Notes under the pieces: generated by a model
Told to the model about the DNA's origin: nothing
The model's database searches: none
Seen by the model: only the letters and a program-made list of their open reading frames with translations
Assembly: GCA_031761405.1 (NCBI GenBank)
Contig: JASEVX010000003.1
Location: forward strand, 64,718,927-64,782,926
DNA length: 64,000 bases
Origin: Serripes groenlandicus
Taxonomy: Eukaryota; Mollusca; Bivalvia; Cardiida; Cardiidae
Direction: 5' to 3'
Part shown: piece by piece, positions 57,301 to 64,000 of the stretch
Position numbering within the stretch: the stretch's first letter is position 1
How the letters are laid out: each line of letters starts with the position of its first letter
Program-made: the position numbers and the translations under genes

Positions 57301-60300
57301 TTTAAAAACATTGTGGCAAAAGGAGAAATTACTCTTGATGAGCAATCTATCTTTTTGATAAAATGTTTACAACCATATTCAATTATTGTTCTACTCTTCT
57401 TTCATTTATAGTTTACAGTTTCCATATTTTTGATTAAATGTTTTCAAGGTTGTCTGCAGAAGTATTTTTGCAGTTGGAAAGGGTTAACACTTTCTCTCAT
57501 ATTGACTTTTTCTGATGCCTCTGCAGCAGGCGGCTTTTAGAAAACATAGTGACAAAAGATGATATTGCTCAAAACAAGCAATTTCTCCTTTTGCCACAAT
57601 GTATTTCACTTTCAGTCATTGAGTTATCCATTCAATTATAGAGAGTTTAAGTATGTTTAAAGTCATCTGCTGCAAAATTGTCGTATGAGGGAAAGGGTTT
57701 AACTGTTGTTCAAATGTATGAAAGAGAGCCAGGCCAGGAGAAAAGGAGTCTTGTTGCCTCTGTGAATGGTGCAGACTCGTATGAGTCCGTGCAAAGGTCA
57801 CTTCACTTTACATTCAAACCTGTGTTTGAAGACCACCCATGGAAAGTGAACAATCTGGTCTTTGTCCACAGGTGGTCCTTAGTTGCAGGGTCATTAATAC
57901 AGAAAAAGAGTATTTGGAAATAAAAGTATGGTCGCTATAGACAAGTTTGACTAATTGTACTGAACCTAATAGATAGAAAACTAGATTTGCTGTCAAACTT
58001 GTTTCATTCTTGTTATTCTTTATTTCATGTCAAAACAAAAATGCCTTATCCCTTTCCCTCATACGACGGTTCTGCAGCAGACGACTTTGAACATAATTTG
58101 TCAAAAAATAGAAAATCTCTGTAATTGAATGGATAACCTATGACTAAAAGTGAAAAAACATTGTGTCAAAAGGAGAAATTGCTCGTTTTGAGCAATTTCT
58201 TCTTTTGTTAATATGTTTTCAAAAAGCCGTCTACAGCTTAGCCCTTTCTCACATACAGACCCTTCTGACGCCTCATGGCAGATTACTTTTTAAAACTCTG
58301 TCTCTCATAATGACTAATTTTTCCTTTTGTCACAATGTTTCAATGTCTATGAATATATATATATTTTTATCTAGAGATTTTCAAATAATTTCTGTTGGTT
58401 TGTTTTTCAAAATCATCTGCTTCAGATTCGGTGTATGAGGTAAAATGTTATACCGCTTGCAAACAAAAATTCTGCAGCAAAGTACTTTAAAAACATGTAC
58501 CTGTAGGCCAAAATATGCCACTTATAATTCTTGAAGAGTTGGAAGACATTTTAGGAAACAAGAGGGCCATAATGGCCCTAGATCGCTCCCCTGAGTTAAC
58601 CTCATAGTCAATCACTATAACATTTTTTTTCAGTCAAGAATGCTTTTACTAGAGTGTTAACAAAATTCCCCTTCAATTTGGTCTACTGATCTTGTTTTTG
58701 ACCGAACATGACCAATATTCGAAAGTGGCCAAGGTATAATCAATACAATCATTCTGACAATGTTTTCATGCCGCTTCCAGGGTGTTAAAAAGGTTTTATT
58801 CTCAATTTGGCCTAGTGACCTGGTTTTTGACCGAACATGACCCATATTCAAATAAGACCTAGATACCACCAAAACAGACATTCTGACAAAGTTTTATGCT
58901 GCTGAAGCAAAAAACACAGACTCCACAGTGTCTAGTGACCTAGTTTTTAACCTGGCATGACCCATATTCGGGCTTGACCTAGATATCATCAATGCAAACA
59001 TTTTTATAAAGTTTCAAGCTGTTTTTAACCTGACATGACCCATAATCTTACTTTGGCTAGCTATCGTCAAGTCAATTATTCTAACAAAGTTTCAACATGC
59101 TCAAGTTAAAACTTCAGCCTCACAAGTGTTAACAAAATTTTCCTTCAATTTGACCTTGTGACCTTGTTTTTGACCTCACACGACCAAGATTTGATGGAGA
59201 AGTTTGTTCTGATAAATTTTCATGAAAATAGATGCACAATGTAGCCTACAGAGTGTTCACAAGGCAATTATTGACAACGCATGACGGACCGACGACAAAA
59301 TGTGATCACAATAGTTCCCGTTGAATACTTCGTGCTCATGTAAGCAAAAAGAGAAATGTCTCATCAAAAGTTGTATGTTTAGTTGTGTCAAAAAATGTCT
59401 GCAAGTAAAAAAGTGTTCCCTGTCCCAATTACAACTAATCTGCAGCAGACGACTTTGAAAAAATAAAGGTAACAAGAAAATGTGTCCATGGAACACGGAT
59501 GCCCTGGTTGTTAACTATATTTTAAAACGGACGGACGAACAGTTGGTCCAACCTCAAATTGATACAATTTTTTAAACAATGATATGTTGATTGTCATTTG
59601 TGTGAAGTTTCATAATGATAGGACATCAGGTTCACTAAAATCTAACTTGACCAAAAACTTTAACCTGAGAATGGAATGGACGAACAGACAGACGAACGGA
59701 CGAACGGACGGACGAACAGTTGGTCCAACCTCAAATTGATACAATTTTTTAAACAATGATATGTTGATTGTCATTTGTGTGAAGTTTCATCATGATAGGA
59801 CATCAGGTTCACTAAAATCTAACTTGACCAAAAACTTTAACCTGAGAATGGAATGGACGAACAGACAGACGAACAGACGGACGAACAGTTGGTCCAACCT
59901 CAAATTGATACAATTTTTTAAAGAATGATATGTTAATAGTCATTTGTGTGAAGTTTCATCATGATCGGACATCAGCTTCACTAAAATCTAACTTGACCAA
60001 AAACTTTAACCTGAGAATGGAATGGACGAACAGAGAGACGAACAGACGGATGAACAGTTCCAACCTCAAATTGATACAATTTTTTAAACAATGATATGTT
60101 GATTGTCATTTGTGTGAAGTTTCATAATGATAGGACATCAGGTTCACTAAAATCTAACTTGACCAAAAACTTTAACCTGAGCGGGACGGACGAACGGACG
60201 AACGGACGGACGGACGGACGTACAGACCGGAAAACTATATGCCCCTCATACTTCGTATGCCGGGGCATAAAAATGTAGAAAATCTCTTTAAATGAATGTA

Positions 60301-62847
60301 TAATGAATGGACATATTGAGTAATTTCTCCTTTTGCCAAACTATTTTCAAAGTTGTCTGCTGCAGAGGCATCAGAAAGTGCCTGTATGTTGTACAGGGTT
60401 AACCCTTTCCCTCATATATATGCTTTCTGACGCCTCTGCAGCAGACGGCTTTTTGAAAACATAGTGACAAAAGAAGAAATTGCTCAAAACAAGCAATTTC
60501 TCCTTATGCCACAATATTTTCCACTTTTAGTCATAGGTTATCCATTCAGTTATAAAGATTTTCTATTTTTTGACGAAACATGCTCAAAGTCGTCTGCTGC
60601 AGAATTGTTGTATGTGGTAGAGGGTTAAATCTACCTTGTTGAGCTAGTTGCGTGTTGTCTGCCACTACGGTGTCAATAGTTATACCCAACTCTTCATGCT
60701 TCTCAGACTCTTCTGCCCTCAATGAGCTAAAATACACAGTCAACAATGAACATAGAACACATGTCTGCTTTAACCCTTTCCCTCATATAGACGCTTTCTG
60801 ACGCCTCTACAGCAGACGGCTTTTTGAAAACGTAGTGACAAAAGAAGAAATTGCACAAAACGTGCAATTTCTCCTTTTGCCACAATGTTTTCCACTTTTT
60901 GTCATAGGTTATCCCTTCAATTATAGAAATTTTCTATGTTTTGACAAAATACTTTCAAAGTCGTCTGATGCATGATTGTCGTATGAGGAAAAGGGTTAAC
61001 AATGAACATAGAACACATGTCTGCTTTAACCCTTTCCCACATACAACAAATCCGCAGCAGACAACTTTGAAAAACTCTAGGAATATACATGGAAACTATA
61101 AATGAAATTATATTTATTGAATACAGTTGAAAACATTGTGGCAAAAGGAGAAATTGCTCATCATGAGCAATTTCTTCTTTTGCCACAATGTTTTCAAAAG
61201 TCATCAGAATGCATCTACAAGTGGGAAAGTGTTAAAAATAACATCTGAAAAGTTAAAAAGGTTAGCTTGATAGTTGAAAATAAAGATTTTAAATGTCATC
61301 TGCTGTAAAAACAAGGCTTGCATGATGTTTTATGACGCTTTCATTTTTCCTCCAGTTATATCACATGACAATGCTTGTATCCGATGAAATATACCCATTA
61401 CGTATTTCTTTATATATGACACGTGTAATATAACATGACCAAATTACTATGTGTGTATTCATCAGCGAATGTTTACAAAATGGCTGAGTATGTGTGTATT
61501 CATCAGCGAATGTTTACAAAATGGCTGAGATTGTGAACCTGGTAAACACAAACGTCATGATAGATGGACGAGGCAACGGGACCATTATCAGTCATAAAAA
61601 TATATTTTGTGTGATTATTTAACTGTCTATTAAGTATTACACGTTGGGACTTTTTTCTGACAGCGAAAAAACGATTTTCTTTTTCTGTTTCGTCATGTGA
61701 TAAAAAGAATCAGACATTCATTGTCATTACATAAAGTTTTATCAAACTCGTCCAAGAAATTTGTTATTAAGCTCGCCAAAGTCTCGCTTAATAACAAATT
61801 TCTTGAACTCGTTTAATAAAACTTTTATAAAATGACAACTCATGTCAGATCCTATATATATATCAATGGGATTCCTTGGTAAGTTACCATTACTACTTGT
61901 CAATTTATTCTTATACCAATCCTTAGCGCCGAAGAGGGATGGTCATTTCAACCATTTTTAAAGTTACTGGTTTGACCCGTCTGGGAACAAATCCAATACC
62001 TCCCACACCCAAGGAAAAGAAGAAAATGCTTTTCTGATACAAATTACGGTTTAGCAGACACCTTTGAAATTGTGCGATGAGCAATTTTAATTTTTCAAGC
62101 AATGTTTTCTAGTCTGTCTGTTAGGTCAGTTTAATCCTTCTCTGAAGCAGACAATTTATAAAAACAGTGCGAGAAAAGGGAAATTGATTTGTTTTATTGG
62201 GGTTTTACGGCGTTTTCAACATTATTTCAGTTGTATCACGGCAACAGTTCACTTATTCATGATCCCTGGGTAACCAAACAGTACTAGGCTAGAAAATTGG
62301 TCTTGCACAAGAGCACTCCACCATGACCGTTAAGCCAAAAGGGAAATTGATCATTTTCTTGCAGGAGAACTGTTAACCTGGGGTATTCATGTTGCAGATT
62401 AATCAGTCAAAAATATACTGCATAACTATTCTAAGTTCTTGCAGGAGAACTGTTAACCTGGGGTATTCATGTTGCAGATTAATCAGTCAAAAATATACTG
62501 CATAACTATTCTAAGTTCTTGCAGGAGAACTGTTAACCTTGGGTATTCATGTTGCAGATTAATCAGTCAAAAATATACTGCATAACTATTCTAAGTTCTC
62601 GCAGGAGAACTGTTAACCTGCAGTATTCATGTTGCAGAGTAAAATATGTACATTTATGTTTTTTCAGTAATTATACCCATTTTGACCTATTTCCACTTGT
62701 CGACGCATTTTGCAGCCTCTGCAGCTAATATTGTTACAAAAAATTTGTTATCATACTAACCTGCATCTAAATGCTAGTCTCAGCCATTTATCATCGAACT
62801 CCTCACCAAGTCTTTGTCCAAATGCATACCTCTCCGCCTCTATGTTC
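45198..62847 (-). CDS. mrpl44: Mitochondrial large-subunit ribosomal protein mL44 (MRPL44), 5' end outside window
   Basis: Seven - strand exons: 62761-62847, 60635-60726, 57014-57089, 54704-54788, 49500-49571, 47479-47710, 45198-45397. All six junctions are phase-consistent and give about 280 residues plus TAG (45198-45200). mL44 is a mitochondrial-ribosome component with a catalytically dead RNase III-like domain and a C-terminal dsRNA-binding domain. Animal mL44 landmarks appear in order: ERYAFGQRLGEEF, FLAVIGAILRSKGEERAKFF, GKNISEIWRVDNPVG, VGIYSDKKLIGKSPGETQL and AEELAARDAL. The RNase III-like part spans about residues 1-150 and the dsRNA-binding part about 165-245. Animal homologues are near 330 residues, so roughly 50-80 N-terminal residues, with the mitochondrial presequence, lie beyond 64000. 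The gene is convergent with the ankyrin gene. The intron after exon 54704-54788 carries an 84-bp array copied from that exon's own end. Confidence -1.
45449..45986 (-). mobile_element. tRNA-headed SINE with an internal 70-bp tandem expansion
   Basis: On the - strand it starts with a tRNA-like head (GTGTAGTGGTAGAGTAGAGC as A-box region, GGTTTGATTCC as B box), then a body ending near GTTGAACGTTGC. Five copies of a 70-bp segment (ATCACGGCGTCTCCTGGGTA at 45491, 45561, 45631, 45700 and 45770) swell the body. A related copy at 48409-48656 has the segment once. Confidence -1.
46173..46858 (+). mobile_element. HINE/pearl-like element, TTATCCCCTCG family
   Basis: 5' TTATCCCCTCGTCAAACAAA and a nearby complement GAGGGGATAATG; microsatellite-like GTCCG/GTCC stretch; about four cores of 130-160 bp (GAACATCCTTTGACCGATCT); 3' ATCCGCTTTGCGGTGCC stem-loop then CTTG. 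In the mrpl44 intron between exons 45198 and 47479. Confidence -1.
46910..47445. mobile_element. MITE left half and a degenerate MITE next to mrpl44 exon 6
   Basis: 46910-47040 (CAGACGACTTTGAACATATT...). 47265-47445 has weak arms (TGCAGCCGACAACTTTAAAA, TCGTCTGCTGCAAAAACC) and ends about 35 bp from the exon 6 donor. Confidence -1.
47479..47710 (-). CDS. mrpl44: mrpl44 exon 6
   Basis: Acceptor AAATTTCAG, donor GGAAAAT|GTAAGT. 77 codons plus one base, beginning GEERAKFFVLDFIVPQLNGK and containing EIWRVDNPVGVL and VGIYSDKKLIGK, which are strongly mL44-like. An ATG in the open frame at 47731 lies in the intron before the acceptor and is not the start. Degenerate MITE sequence begins about 35 bp past the donor. 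Confidence -1.
47855..48249 (+). mobile_element. Complete MITE plus partial tandem copy
   Basis: 47855-48084: TTAACCCTTTTCCTCATATA to GTATGAGGGAAAGGGTTAA. A second copy missing its left terminus (48085-48249) follows at once and ends GAGGGAAAGGTTTAA. Confidence -1.
48409..48656 (-). mobile_element. tRNA-headed SINE
   Basis: Same family as 45449-45986, reverse orientation. Body GTTTGGTGTTTTACGCTGC ... head with CTCTACCACTACACCACCGA (complement of a tRNA D-arm region). Internal 70-bp segment present once. Confidence -1.
48723..48954 (-). mobile_element. MITE, complete
   Basis: TTAACCCTTTCCCTCATAGG to TATGAGGGAAAGGGTTAA, 232 bp, with GAAATTGCTCGTTTTGAGC hairpin. Confidence -1.
49156..49390 (+). 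mobile_element. MITE copy with decayed ends
   Basis: TATCCCTTTCCCTTATATAG to GTACGTGGGAAAGGTTTTCC. 110 bp downstream (on -) of mrpl44 exon 49500-49571. Confidence -1.
49500..49571 (-). CDS. mrpl44: mrpl44 exon 5
   Basis: Acceptor TTTTTACAG, donor TCAAAG|GTAAAT. Exactly 24 codons, phase 0 both ends: IYPPTDLEYVTTFLAVIGAI then LRSK. The FxAVIGAL-like motif is a hallmark of mL44. Confidence -1.
49685..49940 (-). mobile_element. AGCTCACC-family element, 3' fragment
   Basis: Starts ACAAGAGGGCCATGATGGC, i.e. the complement of the family's 3' hairpin and CTTG end, then about 250 bp of body without a 5' end. Confidence -1.
50023..51706 (-). mobile_element. AGCTCACC-family HINE with tandem cores
   Basis: Read on -: 5' TAGCTCACCTGAGCTTTGCT, GTCCGTCGTGCGTCGTGC stretch, about ten imperfect cores (CGGCCATG...ACCAATCAAC, GAGGGTCACCCAAGGAAC), 3' GGGCCATCATGGCCCTCTTG. 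Lies in the same mrpl44 intron as the 84-bp array. Confidence -1.
51841..54757 (-). repeat. 84-bp tandem array made from the mrpl44 exon 4 / intron junction, 35 units
   Basis: Units start every 84 bp from 51841 to 54697 with no length change (34 x 84 = 2856). Each holds, on the - strand, the last 54 bp (18 codons) of mrpl44 exon 4, the donor AGT|GTAAGT and 30 bp of intron. The unit at 54697 is the true exon. Units differ by substitution at few sites: TTA/TAC before ACC or GCC, GCC/ACC in LATN, and rare others. Native-type variants occur only in the 14 units nearest the exon. No unit has a 3' splice site before its exon piece, so the copies cannot be exons by themselves. In the intron segment the exon frame runs GTAAGTCGC... 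into TAA. Confidence -1.
54704..54788 (-). CDS. mrpl44: mrpl44 exon 4, source of the 84-bp array
   Basis: Acceptor TTGTTTTCAG (AG at 54789-54790), donor TCAAGT|GTAAGT (GT at 54702-54703). One completing base, then SVCDHLLSDDTLLFLATNFG and LTDIIDSS, phase 0 out. This fits between EEGIR of the previous exon and IYPPTDLEY of the next, as in animal mL44. Its last 54 bp plus 30 bp of intron are repeated 34 more times immediately downstream. Confidence -1.
54813..55046 (+). mobile_element. MITE just upstream of mrpl44 exon 4
   Basis: TTAACCCTTTCCCATACATA to GTATGTGGGAAAGGGGTAA. Only 24 bp separate it from the exon 4 acceptor, so the branch point of that intron may lie in the MITE. Confidence -1.
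55047..55404. other. AT-rich intron without recognised feature
   Basis: No MITE termini, HINE core or exon-like frame seen between the two MITE copies. Contains TATATATAC and dispersed CAAATAC repeats only. Confidence -1.
55405..55634 (-). mobile_element. MITE, complete
   Basis: TTAACCCTTTCCCTGATACG to TATGAGGGAAAGGGTTAA, 230 bp. Confidence -1.
55988..56923. mobile_element. Three MITE copies of mixed state
   Basis: 55988-56195 (left end lost, right GAGGGAAAGGGTTAA), 56332-56540 (TTAACCCTTTCCCACCTATA to TATGTGGGAAAGACTTAA), and 56693-56923 (TCAACCCTTTCCCATAAATA to GTATGTGGGAAAGGATTC), the last about 90 bp downstream (on -) of mrpl44 exon 57014-57089. Confidence -1.
57014..57089 (-). CDS. mrpl44: mrpl44 exon 3
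   Basis: Acceptor ATATTCACAG, donor ATAAG|GTAAGG. Encodes GREVARKYIAAYLRYSFPDF then LEEGI, equivalent to the mL44 segment G...........FL...P....EGI. Two bases in, two out. Confidence -1.
57249..57704 (+). mobile_element. Two MITE copies sharing one TTAA
   Basis: 57249-57487 and 57484-57704 overlap exactly in the TTAA at 57484-57487. This end-to-end arrangement suggests insertion of one copy at the target site of the other. Confidence -1.
58048..58455. mobile_element. Two fused MITE copies
   Basis: 58048-58240 (CCCTTTCCCTCATACGACGG, right terminus missing) runs into 58240-58455 (TTAGCCCTTTCTCACATACA). Confidence -1.
58559..59347 (-). mobile_element. AGCTCACC-family HINE
   Basis: 3' end on - is GGGCCATTATGGCCCTCTTG (complement at 58559-58580). 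Cores carry GACCTGGTTTTTGACC(G)AACATGACCCATATTC. 5' end near 59347 is decayed (CATGAGCACGAAGTATTCAA). Confidence -1.
59473..60270 (-). mobile_element. TATGCCCC-family HINE with four cores
   Basis: Read on -: 5' TATGCCCCGGCATACGAAG with complement ATGAGGGGCATATA; GTCCGTCCGTCCGTTC microsatellite; four cores of about 155-165 bp (TCCTATCATGATGAAACTTC); 3' end near GTGTTCCATGGACAC stem then CTTG. Between mrpl44 exons 57014 and 60635. Confidence -1.
60290..60402 (-). mobile_element. MITE right half
   Basis: GAGTAATTTCTCCTTTTGCC to TGTACAGGGTTAA; shares its TTAA with the next copy. Confidence -1.
60399..60628 (+). mobile_element. MITE lying 6 bp from the mrpl44 exon 2 donor
   Basis: TTAACCCTTTCCCTCATATA to GTATGTGGTAGAGGGTTAA. 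The adjacent intron start is GTAGAT followed directly by TTAACCC on the - strand. Confidence -1.
60635..60726 (-). CDS. mrpl44: mrpl44 exon 2 of those visible
   Basis: Acceptor TATTTTAG, donor CAACAAG|GTAGAT. Encodes SLRAEESEKHEELGITIDTV then VADNTQLAQQ, corresponding to the EE..K...LGI....N..L..QG stretch of animal mL44. One base in, one out. The intron has only about 6 bases before MITE sequence starts (TTAA at 60625-60628). Confidence -1.
60770..61235. mobile_element. Two MITE copies separated by a duplicated 28-bp flank
   Basis: 60770-60999 and 61026-61235. The sequence AACAATGAACATAGAACACA followed by TGTCTGC lies both before the first copy (60743-60769) and between the two (60998-61025). 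Confidence -1.
61236..61447. other. Intron stretch, no recognised feature
   Basis: Between the MITE and the small 41-bp repeat. Holds a lone MITE-arm motif (GTCATCTGCTGTAAAA near 61300) only. Confidence -1.
61448..61529. repeat. Two-copy 41-bp direct repeat
   Basis: TATGTGTGTATTCATCAGCG followed by AATGTTTACAAAATGGCTGAG occurs twice back to back, in an mrpl44 intron. No further structure seen. Confidence -1.
61735..61824. repeat. Long imperfect inverted repeat
   Basis: Inner arms 61753-61772 (CAAGAAATTTGTTATTAAGC) and 61786-61805 are a perfect 20-bp inverted repeat with a 13-nt loop. Outer arms AAAGTTTTATCAAAC / GTTTAATAAAACTTT extend it. It shares the CGTTTAATAAA motif with the palindrome at 42598-42657, suggesting one family. 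Confidence -1.
61868..62333. mobile_element. SINE fragments
   Basis: 61868-62010 matches the body and head of the 45449-45986 SINE (GGTAAGTTACCATTACTAC, GGTTTGACCCGTCTGGGAAC in plus). 62180-62333 has only the 3' domain complement (GGGGTTTTACGGCGTTTTCA). Both decayed. Confidence -1.
62357..62640. repeat. 80-bp tandem repeat, about 3.5 units
   Basis: GCAGGAGAAC recurs at 62361, 62441, 62521 and 62601. Unit includes CTGTTAACCTGGGGTATTC and GTTGCAGATTAATCAGTC. It lies in the mrpl44 intron 3' of exon 62761-62847. Units are nearly identical, so recent. Confidence -1.
62761..62847 (-). CDS. mrpl44: mrpl44 first visible exon
   Basis: On the - strand the acceptor is TTGTACCAG and the donor GCAG|GTTAGT. 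Encodes NIEAERYAFGQRLGEEFDDK then WLRLAFRC, matching the helix that opens the RNase III-like region of mL44. One base in, two out. A MITE lies 20 bp upstream of the acceptor. Confidence -1.
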
Positions 62848-62867
62848 CTGGTACAAAACAAAACACA

Positions 62868-63099
62868 TTAACCCTTTTCCTCATATAGATGCTTTCTGAT
62901 GCCTCTGCAGCAGACGGCTTTTTGAAAACCTAGTGACAAAAGAAGAAATTTCTCAAAACGAGCAATTTCTCCTTTTGCCACAATGTTTTCCATTTTAAGT
63001 CATAGGTTATCCATTCAATTATAAATAGAGATTTTCCATTTTTCGACAAAATATGTTCAAAGTCGTCTGCTGCAGAATTGTTGTATGTGCGAAAGTTAA
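62868..63099 (+). mobile_element. MITE upstream of mrpl44 first visible exon
   Basis: TTAACCCTTTTCCTCATATA to GTATGTGCGAAAGTTAAG. Starts 20 bp from the exon acceptor; the polypyrimidine tract is the only host sequence between them. Confidence -1.
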
Positions 63100-63261
63100 G
63101 CCGCAATCAGATAAGAAACAAAGTCGCAAGTTTGATGACGTTGTTTTATACATAAGAATAATAGTCACTGTGACCTTGACAAGTTAAACACAAACTTATT
63201 CAAGAGGTGGTGCTGGTGAACATATATATATATATTTAGTTTCATAACAATGGGTAAATAA

Positions 63262-64000
63262 AACAAGAGCGCCAACTGTCACAAAATACACCCTGACCAA
63301 GATATTTTGCCCATCAACATACTGTCTAAATTTGGTGATGATCAAATAAAATGTATTCGAGTTACAGCAGAGACAACATAAACTTTATGTAATTTAAAAA
63401 ATACAAGGGCCATAACTCTGAAAAGACAGGTTATATTGTGAAACTAGTGATACGCTTTTAACCTGACATGACCCATCTTTACAAAATTAACCAAGATATT
63501 ATGCCAATACACATTTTGACAAAATTGGACAAATTTGACAAAGGCTTCTAAAGTAATTGAGCAGGTAATTAAGCACTTTTAGGTAATTTCTATTATTAAA
63601 GGGCGATTTAACTCTCGAGTGACTACAGCGATATGGCTAGTTATCGAACTGGTCCAAGATATTATGCCAATTCACATTCTGACTAAATTTGGTGATGATT
63701 GGACAAAGGCTTCTTAAGTTATTGAGCAGACAAGACCAACTTTAGGTAATTTCTATAATTAAAGGGCGATAACTCTCGAGAGACTATAGCGATATGGCTA
63801 GTTATAGAACTTGTCCAAGATATTATGCCAATACACATTATGATGAGATTTGGTGATATTTGGACAAAGGCTTCAAAAGTTATTGAGCAGACAAGAACAA
63901 TTATAGGTTATTTCTATAATTAAAGGGCGATAACACTCGAGTGACTAGAGCGATATGGCTAGTTGTCGAACTTGTCTAAGATATTATGCCAATACACATT
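63262..64000 (-). mobile_element. HINE-like element running off the window
   Basis: Begins CAAGAGCGCCAACTGTCACA, whose complement ends GGCGCTCTTG like other 3' ends. Then repeated cores at about 155-bp spacing (CCAAGATATTATGCCAATAC at about 63487, 63655, 63815 and 63980). 5' end beyond 64000. Confidence -1.

Noticed and set aside
62848..64000. First exon of mrpl44
   Set aside because: Only MITE and HINE sequence seen; no frame with mL44 N-terminal features and a fitting donor.

Overview
The window is animal nuclear DNA dominated by repeats, and it looks like a bivalve mollusc, probably heterodont. The reasons are short exons with GT/AG introns of up to 7 kb, pearl/HINE-type elements (short asymmetric inverted termini, GTCC/GTCT microsatellites, tandem cores of about 150-180 bp, 3' stem-loop then CTAG or CTTG), tRNA-headed SINEs, and more than 55 copies of one TTAA-flanked fold-back MITE. 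No bacterial, viral or CRISPR feature was seen. The species call is inference.

Two real genes are supported, and they converge tail to tail. (1) On the + strand, 14 exons from 1106 to 42089 encode the C-terminal 586 residues of an ankyrin-repeat protein. Every exon-exon phase matches, and several ankyrin repeats are rebuilt exactly across introns. The 5' end is outside the window and no known family was recognised. (2) On the - strand, seven exons from 62847 down to 45198 encode about 280 residues of mitochondrial ribosomal protein mL44 (MRPL44), from the RNase III-like region through the double-stranded-RNA-binding domain to the stop. The first exon(s) lie beyond 64000. The two stop codons are 3.1 kb apart.

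The most striking structure is inside mrpl44. The last 54 bp of its fourth visible exon plus the first 30 bp of the following intron have been amplified into a tandem array of 35 units of exactly 84 bp (51841-54757), with no length change in 2.9 kb. The native exon is the unit at the 5' (high-coordinate) end. Thirty-four perfect copies of the exon's own 5' splice site therefore follow the real one, and reading through to any of them meets an in-frame stop in the first intron segment.

Layout. 1-42 kb: ankyrin-gene introns filled with MITEs and HINE/pearl elements, including a cluster of three elements with 179-bp arrays (6.7-12.05 kb), a nested pair at 13.3-16.8 kb, a 108-bp array (18.3-19.2 kb), a nested composite (24.36-27.3 kb), a 41-bp array (27.57-28.85 kb), a composite with two sister insertions (32.66-36.37 kb), and a SINE inside a HINE inside a MITE (38.04-39.70 kb). 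42.1-45.2 kb: intergenic MITEs and a 29-bp palindrome. 45.2-62.85 kb: mrpl44 with SINEs, HINEs, the 84-bp array and MITEs lying within 6-25 bp of several splice sites. 62.85-64 kb: MITE and the start of another element. Coordinates of repeats are read by eye and may be off by a few bases; exon edges were set from splice signals plus phase.
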